From Parapristionchus giblindavisi (taxonomy: Eukaryota; Nematoda; Chromadorea; Rhabditida; Diplogasteridae): a DNA stretch of 64,000 bases. Where the stretch lies: NCBI GenBank assembly GCA_943737045.1, contig CALSFV010000668.1:1-64000 (forward strand), read 5' to 3'. The stretch's first letter is position 1. Each line of letters opens with the position of its first letter. The notes beneath the pieces are model-generated. The model was not told the origin of the DNA. It did not search any database and worked only from the letters and a program-made list of their open reading frames with translations. Shown piece after piece: positions 22,092-32,466 of the stretch. A program made the position numbers and the translations under genes.

Positions 22092-25000
22092 ACCGTATCC
22101 AGTAATTCTTCTTGGTGACTTTAATAGTGATGCTCTCGTTGCGCCATCTTCACCTGTTGATATCTTGTTACATGATTTCATCTCTATATCTGGTCTTTCT
22201 CATATTTCTCTCTCTCCCACTAGGAATGAAAGATGCATTGACTGGCTCTGTGCTACTGACCCTACAACTATATTTTCCTCATCAATAATTCCAGCATTCC
22301 CAACTTGTGATCACTCTGGCCTTTCCTTCTCTCTTTCACCATCAGTTTCCACTCCTATACAAACTCTTGTTCGTGATTTTGCCCGCACAGATTTCGATGC
22401 TCTTTCTTCATATTTACGCAATATTGATTGGCTGTCTGTCTATTCCGATGAACCTGATATTGACTCCGTATACTCCTCTTTCGTCACTGTTGTCCATAAT
22501 GCTATTGACTTATTTGTTCCTTTCCGCGCACCTCGAAATGCTACTTTTTCATATCCACAGCATATTCAGAACCTGATCCTTCATAGAAATGCTCTATTCT
22601 CCAAAATTTCTCAACCTACCGTTCGCGCGCTTTACGACAAATGTAGTAAAACATTGCTTAAAAGTATCAATAGATGGAATTCTTATACTGAGCGCAAAAC
22701 ACTACAACGCACCAAGGACCTCTATAGGCATGTCTCTTCGCTAACTCGACCCAAACCCTCTCCTCCTAAAGAACTTTTAGATAAAAACAACAAGTCTATA
22801 ATTGATACCCAGCAAAAAGCTGATCTATTAGCTTCCGAATTTGCTTCTCATTTTACTTTAGATGATTCCATTCTCCCCACTCTCTCATCTCAACCTGTCC
22901 CTGTCTCTTTGTCTTCAATTACTTTCTTCCCTTCTGAGGTCTACAAAGCTCTTTGCAAACTCAAACCTTCTGGTTCTTGTGGTTTTGATAATATACCTCA
23001 AATAGTATTCAAAAGGTGTGCCCATGCCTTATCTCTACCTCTTTGTGACATTTTCAACCTAAGTATGATCTCTGGTACAGTACCATCTATGTGGAAACAC
23101 TCATTGATTACTCCTCTTGCTAAACCTGGCAAAGATCAACGTTCTCCCTCCTCATATCGTCCTATCTCTATCACTTCACCAGCCTCAAAAACAATGGAAA
23201 GGTTGATAAAGCATCATCTAGTTAATCATCTTGAATCTTTTAATATCATTCCTACCCATCAACATGGCTTTAGATCAGGCGCATCAGTAGTTACCAACCT
23301 TCTTGAATGCGAAAATGATTGGACTAAAGCATTATCATCTGGACTCTCAACTGATATAATATATCTTGACTTTAGCCGTGCATTTGACACAGTACCATTC
23401 TCCAAACTTCTATTCAAATGTTCATATTATGGTCTGTCTGATAACATGCTTAATTGGTTACATTCATTCTTATCAGATCGGGTTTTCTCCGTAAGATTGA
23501 ATCATACTCTTTAGGGTTAACGAAACGAAAACGGAATACGAAAGTTTCGTTTGGAAGGGAAGATTTGCATTTGTTCCGGAACGAGAGAGAGAGAAATGAG
23601 ATTCTTCCGGAATGAGAGTGATTTGATAGCGTTCCGTATCCCTTCCGTATCAATTTCATTGTTCGATCACAGACAAAACTGATCGGTGTATTGTCAAAGT
23701 TCTCTCTCCAATTCTGATATTTCAAATATGTTTCACACTCATCCCCTTCTTTTCTCCCCCTTTCTTTTCCCTTTTCGGAACAAAGGAGCCAATTTGCATC
23801 TCTTCCGGAACGAGAGGCAAATAATTACTCTTCCGAATTGATTCCGTATCAAAAGTCACGTCGTTCCGGAACGAGTGTGAAAATACGTGACTTTCGAATG
23901 GCGTTTCGTCTTCCGAACGGACAACCCTAATACTCTTTCTTCGCCTTTCCCAGTTTTGTCTGGTGTTCCTCAAGGAAGTGTACTAGGTCCACTCCTGTTT
24001 ACGTTGTACATTGCTGATTTATCTGCACATATTGCAAAATTCCCTAATCTCCGCATTCATGCATATGCTGATGATGTCAAACTTTACATTTCTTATAATA
24101 TAGATTCATACCTTTCACGTTCATCTGAAATGCAATCTGCTCTTGATGCCCTCTTTCTTTGGACAACACAAAATCAGCTATCTTTATCAACACCCAAGTG
24201 CACTCATTTACATATCGGTTCTCGCTCTTTGTTACCCTCATATTCTATCAATTTGTGTCAACTCTCAAATGTCTCACAAATGCGCGACCTAGGAGTACAA
24301 GTACATTCTAATTTCAAAAAATCTGTTTCTATTGAAGATCGTATCAATAAGGCAATGTTTGCAATGCGCACTCTACTTAAAGCAGTTTCTGTAAATTGTC
24401 CCCATATTTTGCTCAAATGCTACCGAACATATGTATTGCCCCATTTAGATTTTGAATCACAATTTTGGAATCCCCATTACAAATCTGATATATTCAAAAT
24501 TGAAAAAGTTCAGAAAACCTTTACTCGTATTCTTTACTACAGATGCTACCCTTCTCCATCCTACCCCCTTTCCCTCCCGTGTTATTCAACGCGTTTATCA
24601 TTTCTTGGTTTAATTTCCCTTTCAGATAGAAGAATCGTTTCAGATCTTTCTCTAGCTCGATCGATAATGAATCGATCCACTATTATTGAACCATCTAAGT
24701 TCTTTAGATATAGACAAACACGTGGTAGACACACATCTTTTGGTATATATCATGAATTTACTAGTAACACGATCAGATATAATAGTTTTTCAGTTAGAGT
24801 TTCTCGATGGCTAAGTAAGTTGCCTCGTGAGGTAATCCTCTCGGAAACTTCAGCAGCCTTCAAGCGTCAGCTCACTCCCGAAATTCTCCTTACATTGAAA
24901 TAATGAATTTTGAATTTTGTGATTACCATCAACTTATATGATTTCAATATCATTATCATTATCAGACTTTTTCAGCACTAATGAAAGATTTTGCAGCATT

Positions 25001-25555
25001 TATTGAGAATGTTGTACACACATTTTCAAGTGAGAGTCTGTATTTTCTTCTTCCATTCTTTTGCAGATATTTACAAAAACGCTAACAAAAGTGAAAGATG
25101 TGAACTATTCTCTCTCTGTCTCTATCCTTGTCTTTTATATATCTTTCCCTTTCTTATTTCCTTTCATCTCGCCTTGTCCGCCCCCCCATGCGAGTAGTTC
25201 ACAGATATATACTTGTTCTTATATCCTTTCTGTTAGGTCCCACCATCACCCCCTTCTGTAGTCGTCGATATCTCTCATAGTTGATCTTTGGTCCTGGTCA
25301 TTCTCACTGAAGATGCTGTTAACTCCGCAAGTTCTCATGGTCCACAACTGAGTCCACCACCACACACTCCTCGCTCACTCGCACTGTTACCCTCTGTCTT
25401 CGTCCAAGAGAGGGACCACTGTATCCTATGAGAGATCCCCCTTTCCACCCTGAGATATCAAACCCTGACCCCCCATTATATCACATTTAAATTTCATGAA
25501 TTTTCACTAGTCACTTTTATGTGTTTCGTTTCGTGCATACGCACGTTGATAAAAT
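22092..25555 (+). mobile_element. CR1/Jockey-type LINE, 5'-truncated and interrupted
   Basis: The frame opens at 22092 inside the endonuclease domain (ILLGDFNS, later CDHSGL) and runs to 23514. It resumes after an inserted element and continues to 24903. Reverse transcriptase motifs seen: [38 protein letters not shown] and AYADD, then a C-terminal domain ending at 24901-24903. The 3' UTR (24904-25550) ends at a TA run. The 5' end, including ORF1 and most of the endonuclease, is missing. Nothing but the inserted element breaks the frame, so the copy is young. Confidence 0.88.
23512..23929. mobile_element. hAT-type MITE inside the LINE reverse transcriptase frame
   Basis: A 418-bp element starting TAGGGTT and ending AACCCTA, flanked by the octamer ATACTCTT on both sides (23504-23511, 23930-23937). 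Removing the element and one octamer would restore the frame. The inside is rich in TTCCGGAACGAG-like repeats in both orientations, possible transposase-binding sites. No transposase present. Confidence 0.88.
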
Positions 25556-25557
25556 AT

Positions 25558-25624
<67 letters not shown>
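25553..25624. repeat. (TA)n run at the LINE 3' end
   Basis: About 35 TA dinucleotides replace the poly-A tail expected from the other LINE 3' copy at 22070-22091. The run is also the insertion site of the palindromic element that starts at 25625; TA-rich sequence resumes after it at 32192. Confidence 0.85.
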
Positions 25625-25627
<3 letters not shown>

Positions 25628-26502
25628 GCCGTTTGTGTAAGAGTCGGGCAAATCAGGGGGAGGGTTGGCACAGACCAAAAATTTCGATACCCTCAAAACT
25701 TGTGTATAGGGGTTATTGACCTCGCTGATGAAGATGTGCATAGTCATTTTGGCTCCAGTGGTCCCGCAACGTCTGGGCGCGATTACGGTATAATCACGTT
25801 TTCAACCCGTTCTCGGTCCATGGTAGAGCTAGAGGTATGAAAATTGGGCTCCTGGGACAGAATTCGATGGCGATGATGGCTACTTCATTAGTTTTGAAAA
25901 TTTCCCAAAAGGTCGACTAGTGGAAATTTTGATGGAGCCGTTTGCGCCCCTGACGAGTATGACAGTTCGAACCGGCGTGACGAGAGGATCTAAACGATGT
26001 ATTATGAGCCATTTTCTCCGTTGAGAAAGCTTTCATAGTCTCGTTATAGTGAAGTGCGCCTTGCAAGAGGCGTCTCTCAATTCCGCACGCTATCTCGCAC
26101 TCTCGGGAGAGGCGAGAGAGCGTGCGGAAATGAGAGTGTGAAGAGGGAGCGCGCGGCATTGAGACGTAAACAACTAATGATGCTGGCGCAAATCACTATA
26201 ACGAGACTATGAAAGCTTTCTCAACGGAGATAATGGCTCATAATACATCGTTGTGATCCTCTCGTCACGCCGGTTCGAACTGTCATACTCGTCTGGGGCG
26301 CAAACGGCTCCATCAAAATTTCTACTAGTCGACCTTTTGGGAAATTTTCAAAACTAATGAAGTAGACAACCATCATCGCCATCGAATTCTGTCCCAGGAG
26401 CCCAATTTTCATACCTCTAGCTCTACCATGGACCGTGAACGGCTTGAAAACGTGATAATACCCTAATCGTGCCCAGACGTTGCGGGACCAATTGAGCCAA
26501 AA

Positions 26503-27103
26503 TGTAAGGTAATCCGCTCTCACTACAAGTGGAAAAGATGAAGATAGATCGGCCCCAGGCACGAACTATTCAGATTTCGCAAATGAAGATAAGAAGGAGC
26601 CTCACTTTTAGTCACACCAAAGTAACTAAATCAGCTTCAGTTACACCAAAGTAACGCTGATTTGCTACACCACAGTAGCGATGCCACACCAAAGTAGCAG
26701 ACACAAGATGGAAACGAAGATCAAAACTGTTTTCGAAGCTATTCTAGAGTAACCAACCCTGAGAATGTAAGTCAACGAAGGCAATCAACGAAAGGTGATT
26801 TTATCAGCACGAACAGCTTAATAAACGAAACCAAAAAGTGAAATAAACAAGAGAGAAAGGTTACGTCACACTCTGAACGGGAGCAAGCGTAAGACTGAAC
26901 AGGTCAGAACAAGAAATACGAAATCAAGTCTTGGTAAACACCGGAACGCTTAATTGGTAAACAACGGAAGTCGGGAGCAGAGGGTCACTCCCGTAGTCAA
27001 TAGATAGGGTGAAATGAATAATGAAAGGAATAAATAAATATGATATTCTAGCGATAGTCATAATATAATATACAGAATATAGGGTTGGGCTAACCCCTTA
27101 ACA
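26503..27103 (-). repeat. 3' LTR of the retrotransposon
   Basis: 601 bp, identical by eye to 31475-32075. It contains repeated ACACCAAAGTAAC motifs at about 26615-26700. The stop codon of the large ORF (27090-27092) lies inside it. Confidence 0.9.
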
Positions 27104-30100
27104 TGCCCCTCCTTTTCACAAGCGTGTCCTCACGCGTCTTCTCTTCCACGGGCTTACGAACGACGAACGGCAGAACGAGCAGCGAAACGATGACGGCGAA
27201 CGTGGCGACGGCGACGGCACGAGCGGCGATGGCGACGACGACGGCACGACTGTAGACGATTGAGATGTAGATCACGGTGCAGATGACGATGACGACGACC
27301 ATGATGTTGTACGGAACGGCGAATGATACACCTCCTCTGAGGGACACGGGCTCTCGTGATGTCGAGCTCAACATCTTGTCGGGATCTCTCGGTACCGCCT
27401 TCTTCCTGCAATCAAACTGTTCGAACTCCATAGCTCTATACAGTACCACACAAGAGATCACCCCATCACAAGCCTCACTTATGTATCCACGGACACCTCT
27501 ATTCATAATGCCACAATCATATCTCACAGATACCGTAACAGACTGAGATCTATTACCCACAGGCACTCTCACGATATGATGACTATTACTGCTTTCTTCA
27601 TCAATCTTATCATTCTCTATCAACATGCGATCTTCTTGCAGCACACTCTCAGGTCCCATACCAGGTACAGTTCCCTTACACACCAGAACTCCCGCACCAC
27701 TATATCCAACAATAATATCCTCATCCATCTTATTCATGCTTTCCTTCAATCTACCCTTTGGTCTCTTAACAGGTACAGTCTCTTTACACTCTGAAAGTCC
27801 TTCTACCATATTTCCAATAATAATATCCATATGCTTCTTATCCATACAATCTTCCTTCAGTCGAACCTTTGGTCTCTCACCAGGTACAGTTTCTTTACAC
27901 GCCATAACTCTCACAAACATATCACCATCAATAATATCCATATCATCCTTCATGTTCATACACTCCTTCTTCAATCTACCCTTAGGTCTCTTAACAGGTA
28001 CAGTCTCTTTACACTCTGAATGTCCTTCTACCATATCTCCAACAATAATATCCATATCCTTCTTGTCCATACAATCTTCCTTCAATCGACCCTTAGGCCC
28101 CGTAACAGGTACAGTCTCTCTACACACTGAAAGTCCTTCTACCATATCTCCCACAATATTATCCTTATCTTTCTTGTCCATACAACCTCTCTCAGATAGA
28201 ACTCCTCTTTCCATTACACTATCCATCTCATTATGTCTAACACAGCTCGTCCTCAACAGAACTGAATCAATCTTACTACTCTCATCACTTACATCAACTA
28301 CAACAACTTTATCCTCATCGTTCTCTCTCAACACCAATCCTTTCACCTCTAAAGTACTTTGTCCTGACACAATACACGGAATCTTCATCTCCGTGCCAAC
28401 AGATTCATCAATGCACGGACTCTTCACTTCCGTGCCAACAGATTCATCATTACATCGTTCGTCCCCATCAATATCCTTATCAACTACCATATTCTCGACG
28501 GCCTCCACCTGATATTCTTGACCATCAGTAAAATCTACGAAAACATTATCTTCTACGGCCACTACTACCACATCCTCAGCCGTAGTATTAACCATATTCG
28601 CCTCGAAATCCTCATCAAGGCGCACTTCAACATCTAATCCCTTAATATCGCCTCGAACCATAACCGTGTTTGTCCCATTACACACTGGAACACGCACAGC
28701 CTTATCACTATCCTCGACTGCTTCGTCATCAGTCAAGATTATCTGCCCTCCTTTATCAGGAGAACCACCACCAACAATAACCGTTCCCAATTCATTTCGT
28801 GCACTACAAATCGTGTTTAGCACGACAGCATCATTTCCACTACACATATCAACTACTTCACCCTTTACAATCAACTCCATTCCCATTGCGTCTAAGGCAA
28901 TCTGCCCCAACAGGATACACGGAATCTTCTTCTCAGTTACAAAGAAGCCAACTTTACATCGTTTTCCTCTTTCCATATTCACATCAACACAAATTGTTCC
29001 AACTGTTTTCACCCGATTACCTAAGGCATCAGTGAATCCAGTAATCTTATCATCAATAACTACTCCGGCCATACCCTTGACCGTATCAAAATCAATCAAA
29101 TTAACTTCGGCGCCCGTATCCAAACAAGCGTCTACTTCTACTCCTCCAATGGTTCCATGAACAGTCTTGAATCTCTTGATAAACTTGCAGTGACTGTCAT
29201 CAACCTCATTCTCGGCCTGATTCTCTTCATTCTCTTTACAGGTATTCTCTACTACACTTCGATCTTCCTTCATAGGTAATCCTCTCACATCCTTCACTCG
29301 CTTACAGATGACATTATACGATCTTGGAGGATCTTCCTTCGGCTCTCTCTGATCTGTGGGAGGCTGCTGTGAACGAGCATCTTGAGGTTCGAATCTCGGT
29401 GCATGATTATTGTACGGGAAAGCGCCTTGTTGTACACCAGCTCGACCTTGTTGTTCGGCCCCAAATCGATTATTGCTCATACTCTGATTGTATGCTTGAT
29501 TCCAAATCGGTGGACGACCATTCATTCTTCCAGTAGTACACACTGATGATATATGGCCAACGCCTCCACAATTGCGACACGTAATCGTACTTCGATTCGG
29601 TGGAGCTGTGTAACCTCCATTTCTCCATCCACGTCCATTCTCACTCTCTAATCTTCGATCCATATACTCTGATCTCTGTATGACTTTCTTCAGTTCCTCA
29701 TAACTTCCCTTTTCATCAAACAACTTCAGGAGTTCTCGATACTCTTTGTGTTGATCGTAGATGAGCATGAACTTCTTTCTTCGGACCTTCTCGAGAGTCT
29801 CACTATCGTCCCCATGCATCTTCATGGTTAAGTACTCAATCTCATCACACACTTCCTTGACATTTCTACCCTCAGACGAGATTGCATTCAGTTGTCTCTC
29901 GTATTCGAGCTCTGCATATTGACTTCCACCCATACACCTATCTCTCAACCAATCCAAACATTCTCTTATCCCTTTATCATCATACTCTTTCGGAAGGGAG
30001 TTGTACTCGTTATGGGCCTTTCCAACAAGTAACTCTCTCAATACAACCTTAGAATCATCATTCTTTAAGTGCCCATATCTAAGCAAGAAACCATCCTTAA

Positions 30101-31337
30101 ATACATCCCATCTCTCTCGCGAACCATCATAACAAGCTAGAAGTGGCAACTCAGAAGCTACTACTCGCGGCACACCACATTGTCTGACCTCATTCTTTCC
30201 ATCTACACCCTCATCAGAATATGAACGGTTCTCACTTGTTCTGGTTCGTCCAAGAGATCCTTGCTGCGCCGAATGCTGTACGCTTTGTTCCGGAAATGCC
30301 GTCCTCAACGGGTTACATCGCTCGGCCCCAAGATCACTGTGCATTGATCGATCCTGTAATCGATATTTCGTCACGTCAGTCTCTGTATGACGCAATCGAT
30401 CTCGTTCAACATCATATCTAGATTCGCGATCTTTCTGAGCTTTATAGTTAGACTCACGTTGTTCAGCATAGAGGAGCTGCTGCTTCATCTCATTGATCTG
30501 CTGGCGAGCTGCTCGAAGCTCCGACTCTCTCGTAGCCAACTCCATCTGGGTCTCTCTTAGCTTCCTTCTTGTAGCCTCAACGTCATTCTCTATCTTCGAC
30601 TTCTCCTGCAATTCATCTTTTGCTTCGAGGAATTGTGCAACTAGATCATCGATATCATTAAGATTCACTCTGTATAACGCATTCTTAACCATCGTTTCAT
30701 AATAATTTCTCTGTCCAACCATATCATGATAAGCGTCTCTCAATTCAGAAATAGTGCTCAATAAACCATCATACTCTTCCCTCAGTTCGTTCAGACTAGA
30801 CAGATTTGTTCCTGCCAATGTATCCGCAACTATTTCAGCCATATGCTTTCCTCCACCTTTTATTCCCTCTTTCAATTGTCCACTCTGTTCGACAAGAATC
30901 CGATATAATTTCACCAAATCTTCCTCTATTTCCTTCATTCCCTCCTTCCAGACATTCTCGAGCTCTTTCACAGCTAATCTAGAACCTCCTTTGTTCTCTT
31001 CTCTAGTCACAAGATTGTTTTTGAGATCACTAAACTTCTCTCGCAATCGTCTCATTAACAATTCAGGATCATTCATACTTTCTCTCTGATTTCTAGAGCT
31101 AGATCTAGTACGATAACGAGGAGGTACCTTTGGAGTTTCTCCAACCTGCTTCGCTCCCTGCGTTTCGTTCACTCTGAGCGCGGGCGGATAGAATTGTTGA
31201 CTCGTCCCCGCCGCGGCTTCCACTTCATTCACATTCAATCCATCCTTCAAGACGTCTTCAGCATTGTTGCCGCTCGGCCCCGAATGCTCATCTCCATCTC
31301 TGAGCAGGTAATCCTCAACATAATTGAAATTACTCAT
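27090..31337 (-). CDS. Gag-protease polyprotein of non-autonomous LTR element, with repeat region and membrane tail
   Basis: From ATG at 31337 (MSNFNYVEDYLL) this encodes about 1415 residues. In order it has: a charged coiled-coil region (about 100-330), a Gag-like helical domain (LPLLACYDGSRERW to about 560), a CCHC zinc knuckle (CRNCGGVGHISSVC, about 585-600), an aspartic protease with LDTGAEVNLI (about 735), a long acidic Val/Asp-rich stretch, about six tandem units of roughly 42 residues (27640-28200, marked by KETVPV and KGRLKE), and a C-terminal hydrophobic segment (VVVIVICTVIYISIVYS then an Ala/Val-rich helix). The frame is fully open and ends inside the LTR. The part after the protease occupies the place of pol but shows no polymerase motif. 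Confidence 0.8.
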   Translation of the reverse strand: MSNFNYVEDYLLRDGDEHSGPSGNNAEDVLKDGLNVNEVEAAAGTSQQFYPPALRVNETQGAKQVGETPKVPPRYRTRSSSRNQRESMNDPELLMRRLREKFSDLKNNLVTREENKGGSRLAVKELENVWKEGMKEIEEDLVKLYRILVEQSGQLKEGIKGGGKHMAEIVADTLAGTNLSSLNELREEYDGLLSTISELRDAYHDMVGQRNYYETMVKNALYRVNLNDIDDLVAQFLEAKDELQEKSKIENDVEATRRKLRETQMELATRESELRAARQQINEMKQQLLYAEQRESNYKAQKDRESRYDVERDRLRHTETDVTKYRLQDRSMHSDLGAERCNPLRTAFPEQSVQHSAQQGSLGRTRTSENRSYSDEGVDGKNEVRQCGVPRVVASELPLLACYDGSRERWDVFKDGFLLRYGHLKNDDSKVVLRELLVGKAHNEYNSLPKEYDDKGIRECLDWLRDRCMGGSQYAELEYERQLNAISSEGRNVKEVCDEIEYLTMKMHGDDSETLEKVRRKKFMLIYDQHKEYRELLKLFDEKGSYEELKKVIQRSEYMDRRLESENGRGWRNGGYTAPPNRSTITCRNCGGVGHISSVCTTGRMNGRPPIWNQAYNQSMSNNRFGAEQQGRAGVQQGAFPYNNHAPRFEPQDARSQQPPTDQREPKEDPPRSYNVICKRVKDVRGLPMKEDRSVVENTCKENEENQAENEVDDSHCKFIKRFKTVHGTIGGVEVDACLDTGAEVNLIDFDTVKGMAGVVIDDKITGFTDALGNRVKTVGTICVDVNMERGKRCKVGFFVTEKKIPCILLGQIALDAMGMELIVKGEVVDMCSGNDAVVLNTICSARNELGTVIVGGGSPDKGGQIILTDDEAVEDSDKAVRVPVCNGTNTVMVRGDIKGLDVEVRLDEDFEANMVNTTAEDVVVVAVEDNVFVDFTDGQEYQVEAVENMVVDKDIDGDERCNDESVGTEVKSPCIDESVGTEMKIPCIVSGQSTLEVKGLVLRENDEDKVVVVDVSDESSKIDSVLLRTSCVRHNEMDSVMERGVLSERGCMDKKDKDNIVGDMVEGLSVCRETVPVTGPKGRLKEDCMDKKDMDIIVGDMVEGHSECKETVPVKRPKGRLKKECMNMKDDMDIIDGDMFVRVMACKETVPGERPKVRLKEDCMDKKHMDIIIGNMVEGLSECKETVPVKRPKGRLKESMNKMDEDIIVGYSGAGVLVCKGTVPGMGPESVLQEDRMLIENDKIDEESSNSHHIVRVPVGNRSQSVTVSVRYDCGIMNRGVRGYISEACDGVISCVVLYRAMEFEQFDCRKKAVPRDPDKMLSSTSREPVSLRGGVSFAVPYNIMVVVIVICTVIYISIVYSRAVVVAIAARAVAVATFAVIVSLLVLPFVVRKPVEEKTREDTLVKRRGMLRG

Positions 31338-31474
31338 GATGACGAAATATTGCAATGAGGCAATCACACTTGTATCGATCAATAACAATCACGCAAATTA
31401 CACGAGAATGACGCAATACACTCGCAAAGATAGTTCAGTAATCAGTCTCTCTGTTCAAGCCGGCTCAGCCCCCA

Positions 31475-32075
31475 TGTAAGGTAATCCGCTCTCACTACAA
31501 GTGGAAAAGATGAAGATAGATCGGCCCCAGGCACGAACTATTCAGATTTCGCAAATGAAGATAAGAAGGAGCCTCACTTTTAGTCACACCAAAGTAACTA
31601 AATCAGCTTCAGTTACACCAAAGTAACGCTGATTTGCTACACCACAGTAGCGATGCCACACCAAAGTAGCAGACACAAGATGGAAACGAAGATCAAAACT
31701 GTTTTCGAAGCTATTCTAGAGTAACCAACCCTGAGAATGTAAGTCAACGAAGGCAATCAACGAAAGGTGATTTTATCAGCACGAACAGCTTAATAAACGA
31801 AACCAAAAAGTGAAATAAACAAGAGAGAAAGGTTACGTCACACTCTGAACGGGAGCAAGCGTAAGACTGAACAGGTCAGAACAAGAAATACGAAATCAAG
31901 TCTTGGTAAACACCGGAACGCTTAATTGGTAAACAACGGAAGTCGGGAGCAGAGGGTCACTCCCGTAGTCAATAGATAGGGTGAAATGAATAATGAAAGG
32001 AATAAATAAATATGATATTCTAGCGATAGTCATAATATAATATACAGAATATAGGGTTGGGCTAACCCCTTAACA
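31475..32075 (-). repeat. 5' LTR of the retrotransposon
   Basis: 601 bp, starting TGTAAGG and ending TTAACA in plus-strand reading; pairs with 26503-27103. The adjacent base run at 31459-31474 is the primer-binding site on the minus strand. Confidence 0.9.
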
Positions 32076-32191
32076 AAAATGACTATGCACATCTTCATCA
32101 GCGAGGTCGATAACCCCTATACACGAGTTTTGAGGGTATCGAAATTTTTGGTCTGTGCCAACCATTGTTCGACTCTTACGCAAACGGCCTC

Positions 32192-32390
32192 ATATATATA
32201 TTTAATAAGTATACGGTAATTTGCATCAATTGCTCTTCCTTGCTACTAACATTCCCATCCTTGGTTATGACTTCTAATGATTTGTTATTGTATTATGTTC
32301 TTGATCATGTTCTTTGTTGATGTTGTGATTTTCATGACTTCAATAAAACAATAATTTTGTTAAACACGAAAATCTATATATTTTGAGGCA
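32192..32390. other. Remainder of the hAT-nest interior, unidentified
   Basis: AT-rich sequence between the palindromic element and the right hAT subterminal repeats. It includes CTTCAATAAAACAATAA near 32340, possibly the 3' end of an older retrocopy. No gene was recognised. Confidence 0.4.
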
Positions 32391-32466
32391 AATTTCGATT
32401 TTTCCGAAATTTTCCGTATTTTCCGAATTTTCCGAAAACTTTTTTCCGCACAGCCCTGGGTGATAT

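Larger units (their letters stand above)
26503..32075 (-). mobile_element. LTR retrotransposon lacking reverse transcriptase and integrase
   Basis: LTRs of 601 bp at 26503-27103 and 31475-32075 begin TG and end CA and look identical by eye. The target AAAA is duplicated (26499-26502, 32076-32079). On the minus strand a primer-binding site starting TGGGGGCTGAGCC follows the 5' LTR (31474 downward) and a purine tract, AAAAGGAGGGG, precedes the 3' LTR (27104-27116). The only long frame is a Gag-protease ORF. There is no reverse transcriptase or integrase, so the element must borrow them. Superfamily is uncertain; a Ty3-like Gag is my best guess. Confidence 0.88.
25625..32191. mobile_element. Palindromic element of about 1 kb, split by an LTR retrotransposon
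   Basis: Ends GAGGCCGTTTG and CAAACGGCCTC, set in TA repeats. Left arm 25625-26040 is almost the exact reverse complement of the right arm (26200-26502 plus 32076-32191). Without the LTR element it would be about 990 bp, a near-complete hairpin around a GC-rich centre (26045-26165). It has no transposase frame. The near-identical arms suggest a recent or self-correcting foldback. Confidence 0.8.
21204..32458. mobile_element. hAT-type element carrying an 11.3-kb nest of insertions
   Basis: Ends CAGGGCTGTGC (21204-21214) and GCACAGCCCTG (32448-32458) are exact inverted repeats, each followed inward by TTTTCCGA-rich subterminal repeats. The octamer GGTGATAT flanks both sides (21196-21203, 32459-32466), and copy 1 has a single GGTGATAT at 5428-5435. 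An 8-bp duplication with CAGGG ends fits the hAT superfamily. No hAT transposase was found; the original element was probably a short non-autonomous one that later insertions enlarged. Confidence 0.85.

Noticed and set aside
22307..22576. Overlapping second frame in the LINE
   Set aside because: It is in another frame of the endonuclease-RT region; no ORF1-like features.
27277..28512. Long plus-strand open frames opposite the LTR element ORF
   Set aside because: They mirror the repeat region of the minus-strand Gag-protease frame and have no motif or splice context of their own.
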